The translations under genes and the position numbers were made by a program. The notes below the pieces were generated by a model that saw only the letters and a program-made list of their open reading frames with translations, was not told the origin of the DNA and did no database searches. A DNA stretch of 7,737 nucleotides from CAMLLJ01 sp035759585 (GTDB taxonomy: Bacteria > Gemmatimonadota > Gemmatimonadetes > Gemmatimonadales > GWC2-71-9), in contig DASTUP010000229.1 in assembly GCA_035759585.1 (NCBI GenBank), forward strand, positions 1-7,737. The letters are read 5' to 3'. The stretch's first letter is position 1, and every line of letters starts with the position of its first letter. Shown one piece after another: positions 5,724 to 7,737 of the stretch.

Positions 5724-5737
5724 GGGAGGGACCGTTG
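5724..5737 (+). promoter_or_regulatory. Ribosome binding site and TTG start that set the H1-like-tail gene start
   Basis: GGGAGGG (5724-5730) lies 4 to 5 nt before an in-frame TTG (5735-5737). The alternatives are weaker: the GTG at 5705 lacks a comparable site and overlaps the expected 5' leader, and the ATG at 5768 has no purine-rich run at the right distance. Confidence 0.6.
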
Positions 5738-6151
5738 GAACTCGGCAGCTCACAGATTTCATCGCTCATGGAGACGCTTCCCGGGATTGCGCAGGTGCTG
5801 CGCAGCCCGGTCGCGGATGCCATGGTGCACCTCTCGCGCGCCGCGGCTCGCCTGGAGGAGTTCCGCATTGCGGATACCGAGGAGCTCCTCCGGTACGCCG
5901 TCCGGCGAAGCCTGCTGAGTCACGACGAAGCGGAGCGCGTGATCGCCGAGGTTCAGGCGGCGCAGCAGAAGCGGATCGATCGTGCCGCAGATCGAGCGGC
6001 GGACCGCGCTGCGCATCCCCCGCGTCCCAAGCCGCGCCCCAAGCCGAAGGCCGCCTCGAAGCCGAAGCCGAAAGCACAGCGCAAGCCGGTGAAGTCGGCC
6101 CGCCCGGTCAAGGCCGCTCGCAAGCCGGCAGCAAAGGCAAGAAAGCGCTAG
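5735..6151 (+). CDS. Hypothetical protein with helical N-domain and histone-H1-like Lys/Ala/Pro tail
   Basis: 138 aa from a TTG start chosen for its strong ribosome binding site. GTG 5705 would add 10 residues. I do not recognise the N-terminal part. Residues 1-93 are predicted mostly helical and amphipathic (METLPGIAQVLRSPVADAMVH, then RLEEFRIADTEELLRYAVRR, then SHDEAERVIAEVQAAQQKR). A short repeat, RAADRAADRAA (83-93), follows. Residues 94-138 are almost only Pro, Lys, Arg, Ala and a few Ser/Val, with PKPRPKPK and KPKPK stretches. Such a tail resembles eukaryotic histone H1 and bacterial H1-like or AlgP-like tails that bind DNA nonspecifically, so nucleoid or RNA association is a reasonable guess. 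No membrane segment or signal peptide is seen. It appears to be monocistronic, with its own promoter upstream and a hairpin downstream. Confidence 0.7.
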   Translation: MELGSSQISSLMETLPGIAQVLRSPVADAMVHLSRAAARLEEFRIADTEELLRYAVRRSLLSHDEAERVIAEVQAAQQKRIDRAADRAADRAAHPPRPKPRPKPKAASKPKPKAQRKPVKSARPVKAARKPAAKARKR

Positions 6152-6176
6152 GCGGCTTCGGCAGGGAAACGCAACG

Positions 6177-6214
6177 ACGGCAGGGAAGATCGGCACACCC
6201 GACTTTCCTGCCGT
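6177..6214. terminator. Hairpin between convergent genes, probable bidirectional terminator
   Basis: The arms ACGGCAGGGAAG (6177-6188) and CTTTCCTGCCGT (6203-6214) pair over 12 positions with one G-T wobble. The stem continues inward as TCGG/CCGA after a bulged A, leaving a 5-nt loop. It lies 25 nt after the H1-like-tail gene and 58 nt past the chemoreceptor gene's stop. That is the place expected for a shared terminator. No strong T-run follows, so the termination role is inferred from position and stability. Confidence 0.55.
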
Positions 6215-6272
6215 TCTCGCGTTCAGGCGTCAATCGCGAAACGAACTGAAAGCCCGCGGGTGCCGCCTTTTC

Positions 6273-7737
6273 CTATGTCTTGAGATCCCGCACCGCGCTC
6301 GTGAGCCGTTGCGCACCCTGCAGGAGCTCGCCGGCGGCGGCTGCCATCTGTTCGGTGCTGGCGCTCTGTTCTTCCGCTGCCGCCGTCACTTCCTCGCTCG
6401 CCGCGGCGTGCTCGTTCGCGCTCTGAGACACCTGCACCGTGCGCCGGCCGAGCTCGTCCACGATCTGCCGATGCTGCTCCGCCTCGCTCGCCACCGCGCG
6501 GGCCGCTTCATGCACGTCCTCGACGGCCAGCGCGATTTCCTCGAGCGCACTCGCCGCCGCCGTCGCCACGGTCTCGATGCCGGCGACCTTGGCCGAGCCG
6601 ACCTCCATCGTGCCCGAGACGTTGCGCACCTGCTTGCGGATGAACTCCACTGTCGTGGTCACGTTCTCGGCCGCGTGCGCGCTCGAGTCCGCCAGCCGCC
6701 GCACTTCCTCCGCGACGACGGCAAACCCGCGCCCATGCTCCCCCGCTCGCGCCGCTTCGATCGCGGCATTGAGCGCGAGGAGGTTCGTCTGCGAGGAAAT
6801 CTGCTTGATCAGGTCGATGAACTCGGTGATCGCCTCGCTCTGCTTGGCGAGCTCCTGCACCTGACCCGCGGAAGTCCTGACGACTTCCCGCACGTCCAGC
6901 AGCGTCCGGCCAGCCGCCTCGACGTCGGTCCGGTGCTCCGCCGCGAGCCCCCGGATCCGCTCGCCGAGCTTGACGACCCGGGCCGCCGCCTGCGCGTTCG
7001 TGACCGAGGCGGCGCGCAGCTCCTCGAGGAGCTGCCCTGCCTGCTCCATCCCGCTTCGCTGCTGCTCCGCGCTGTTGGCCACGCGGACCATTGCGGTCGA
7101 GATCTCGCCGCTCGAGGCAGCGAGCTCTTCGCTCATGGCGGAGAAGTCGGTGGCGCTGCTGCTGATGATGTTCGACTCGCGCGCCACCGTGCCCACGATA
7201 CCGCGCAGCCGGGCGCCCATGTGGTCCATGGCGAGGGCGAGCCGCTCGAGCTCGGTCGGCATGTCGGCGCGCTCGAGCGGACGGAGGTCGCCGCCGCCGA
7301 AGCGGTCGGCGTCGGCGATGAGGCGGGAGAGCGGCTGGTCCACCGACCGCACGGTAGCCGTCGAGGCGATCACGCCGATGGCGAGCACGATGAAGAAGAG
7401 AAGCCCGAGCCAGGCGCGGCGCTTGCCGGCCTGCTCCTGCAGCTCCACGGCCCGGCTCCGCGCGCGCTCCGCCTGCGCCGCCGACAGCGCCTTCACCTCG
7501 CTGAGGAGCGTGTCGGCGGGCCCGCGCGCCATTTCCGCAAACCGCTGCGCTTCCTCGGGGCGGCCGAGATCGGTCAGCGCGTGCGCGGTGGCATAGGCGA
7601 CTTCGATCTGCGCCTGTGACGCGGCGACGTTGTTCAGCCGGACACGATCCTGCGTGGTGAGGGCGCCCAGGTCGCGATACCTGCCAAGGAGGGCATACCC
7701 GGAATCACCGGTGGCGAGGAATTCGCGGAAGAGCGAC
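6273..7737 (-). CDS. Methyl-accepting chemotaxis protein, N-terminus beyond the right edge
   Basis: The frame stays open to the window edge (last complete codon at 7734-7736), so about 487 C-terminal residues are visible. A Met at 7532 is only an internal residue. The order is as follows. First comes the end of a helical periplasmic sensor region (about 7430-7737, with LTTQDRVRLNNVAASQAQIEV, four-helix-bundle-like). Next is a membrane span (about 7350-7415, WLGLLFFIVLAIGVIAS), then a HAMP domain (RSVDQPLSRLIADADRF-GGDLRPL). Last is the long cytoplasmic coiled coil. The signalling hairpin tip is clear at about 6720-6810: QISSQTNLLALNAAIEAARAGEHGRGFAVVAEEVRRLA. It binds CheA/CheW and should transmit ligand sensing to the flagellar or a related pathway. 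Glu-Glu/Gln and Ser/Ala-rich helices (SEELAASS, EEVTAAAEEQSAST) are candidate methylation regions. The protein ends RLTSAVRDLKT, without an NWETF-type CheR tether. No che genes are nearby. Confidence 0.93.
   Translation of the reverse strand, partial: SLFREFLATGDSGYALLGRYRDLGALTTQDRVRLNNVAASQAQIEVAYATAHALTDLGRPEEAQRFAEMARGPADTLLSEVKALSAAQAERARSRAVELQEQAGKRRAWLGLLFFIVLAIGVIASTATVRSVDQPLSRLIADADRFGGGDLRPLERADMPTELERLALAMDHMGARLRGIVGTVARESNIISSSATDFSAMSEELAASSGEISTAMVRVANSAEQQRSGMEQAGQLLEELRAASVTNAQAAARVVKLGERIRGLAAEHRTDVEAAGRTLLDVREVVRTSAGQVQELAKQSEAITEFIDLIKQISSQTNLLALNAAIEAARAGEHGRGFAVVAEEVRRLADSSAHAAENVTTTVEFIRKQVRNVSGTMEVGSAKVAGIETVATAAASALEEIALAVEDVHEAARAVASEAEQHRQIVDELGRRTVQVSQSANEHAAASEEVTAAAEEQSASTEQMAAAAGELLQGAQRLTSAVRDLKT

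Noticed and set aside
6309..7619. Plus-strand open frame of 436 codons antisense to the chemoreceptor gene
   Set aside because: It is Arg/His/Leu-rich with no domain, and mirrors the codon bias of the minus-strand gene. The minus strand carries unmistakable chemoreceptor motifs, so this is a GC-rich shadow.
1..7737. tRNA, rRNA, CRISPR array, transposase, phage or defence genes
   Set aside because: I looked for cloverleaf arms, direct-repeat arrays, transposase-like frames and terminal repeats on both strands and saw none. All long frames are explained by the listed genes.

Overview
The window looks like an ordinary chromosomal stretch of a GC-rich, Gram-negative-type bacterium. The gene set (an M14-type carboxypeptidase tail, a PD40 beta-propeller lipoprotein, tandem type I signal peptidases, and a plastocyanin-like protein with a signal peptide) resembles what I know of Gemmatimonadota. 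That assignment is inference from protein style and base composition; no marker gene is present. I see no rRNA, tRNA, CRISPR array, insertion sequence or phage gene.

Left part, plus strand, 1-3662: five genes packed head to tail. They are the C-terminus of an M14-like zinc carboxypeptidase (cut by the left edge), a BCP-type peroxiredoxin, a TolB-like PD40 propeller lipoprotein, and two paralogous type I signal peptidases with complete Ser/Lys dyads. Three of the four junctions are 4-nt ATGA overlaps, which implies translational coupling. The fourth (after bcp) has a 101-nt gap with a weak promoter candidate. The theme is cell-envelope export, protein maturation and oxidative protection.

Middle part, 3618-5590: a TetA/DHA1-like MFS transporter runs on the minus strand and converges on the second signal peptidase, with the two coding ends overlapping by 45 nt. 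Upstream of it on the same strand is a small two-CxxC zinc-ribbon protein. Divergent from that gene, on the plus strand, is a secreted cupredoxin whose usual axial Met position is Glu.

Right part, 5591-7737: an 18-bp-arm inverted repeat sits directly against a sigma70-like promoter. It is followed by a small gene that probably starts at TTG and encodes a helical domain with a Lys/Ala/Pro/Arg histone-H1-like tail. A hairpin then separates this gene from a convergent methyl-accepting chemotaxis protein on the minus strand, whose N-terminus runs off the right edge.

I do not see a clearly new multi-gene system. The items most worth a second look are the inverted repeat abutting a promoter, the H1-like-tailed protein with its TTG start, the Glu-ligand cupredoxin, and the overlapping gene ends.
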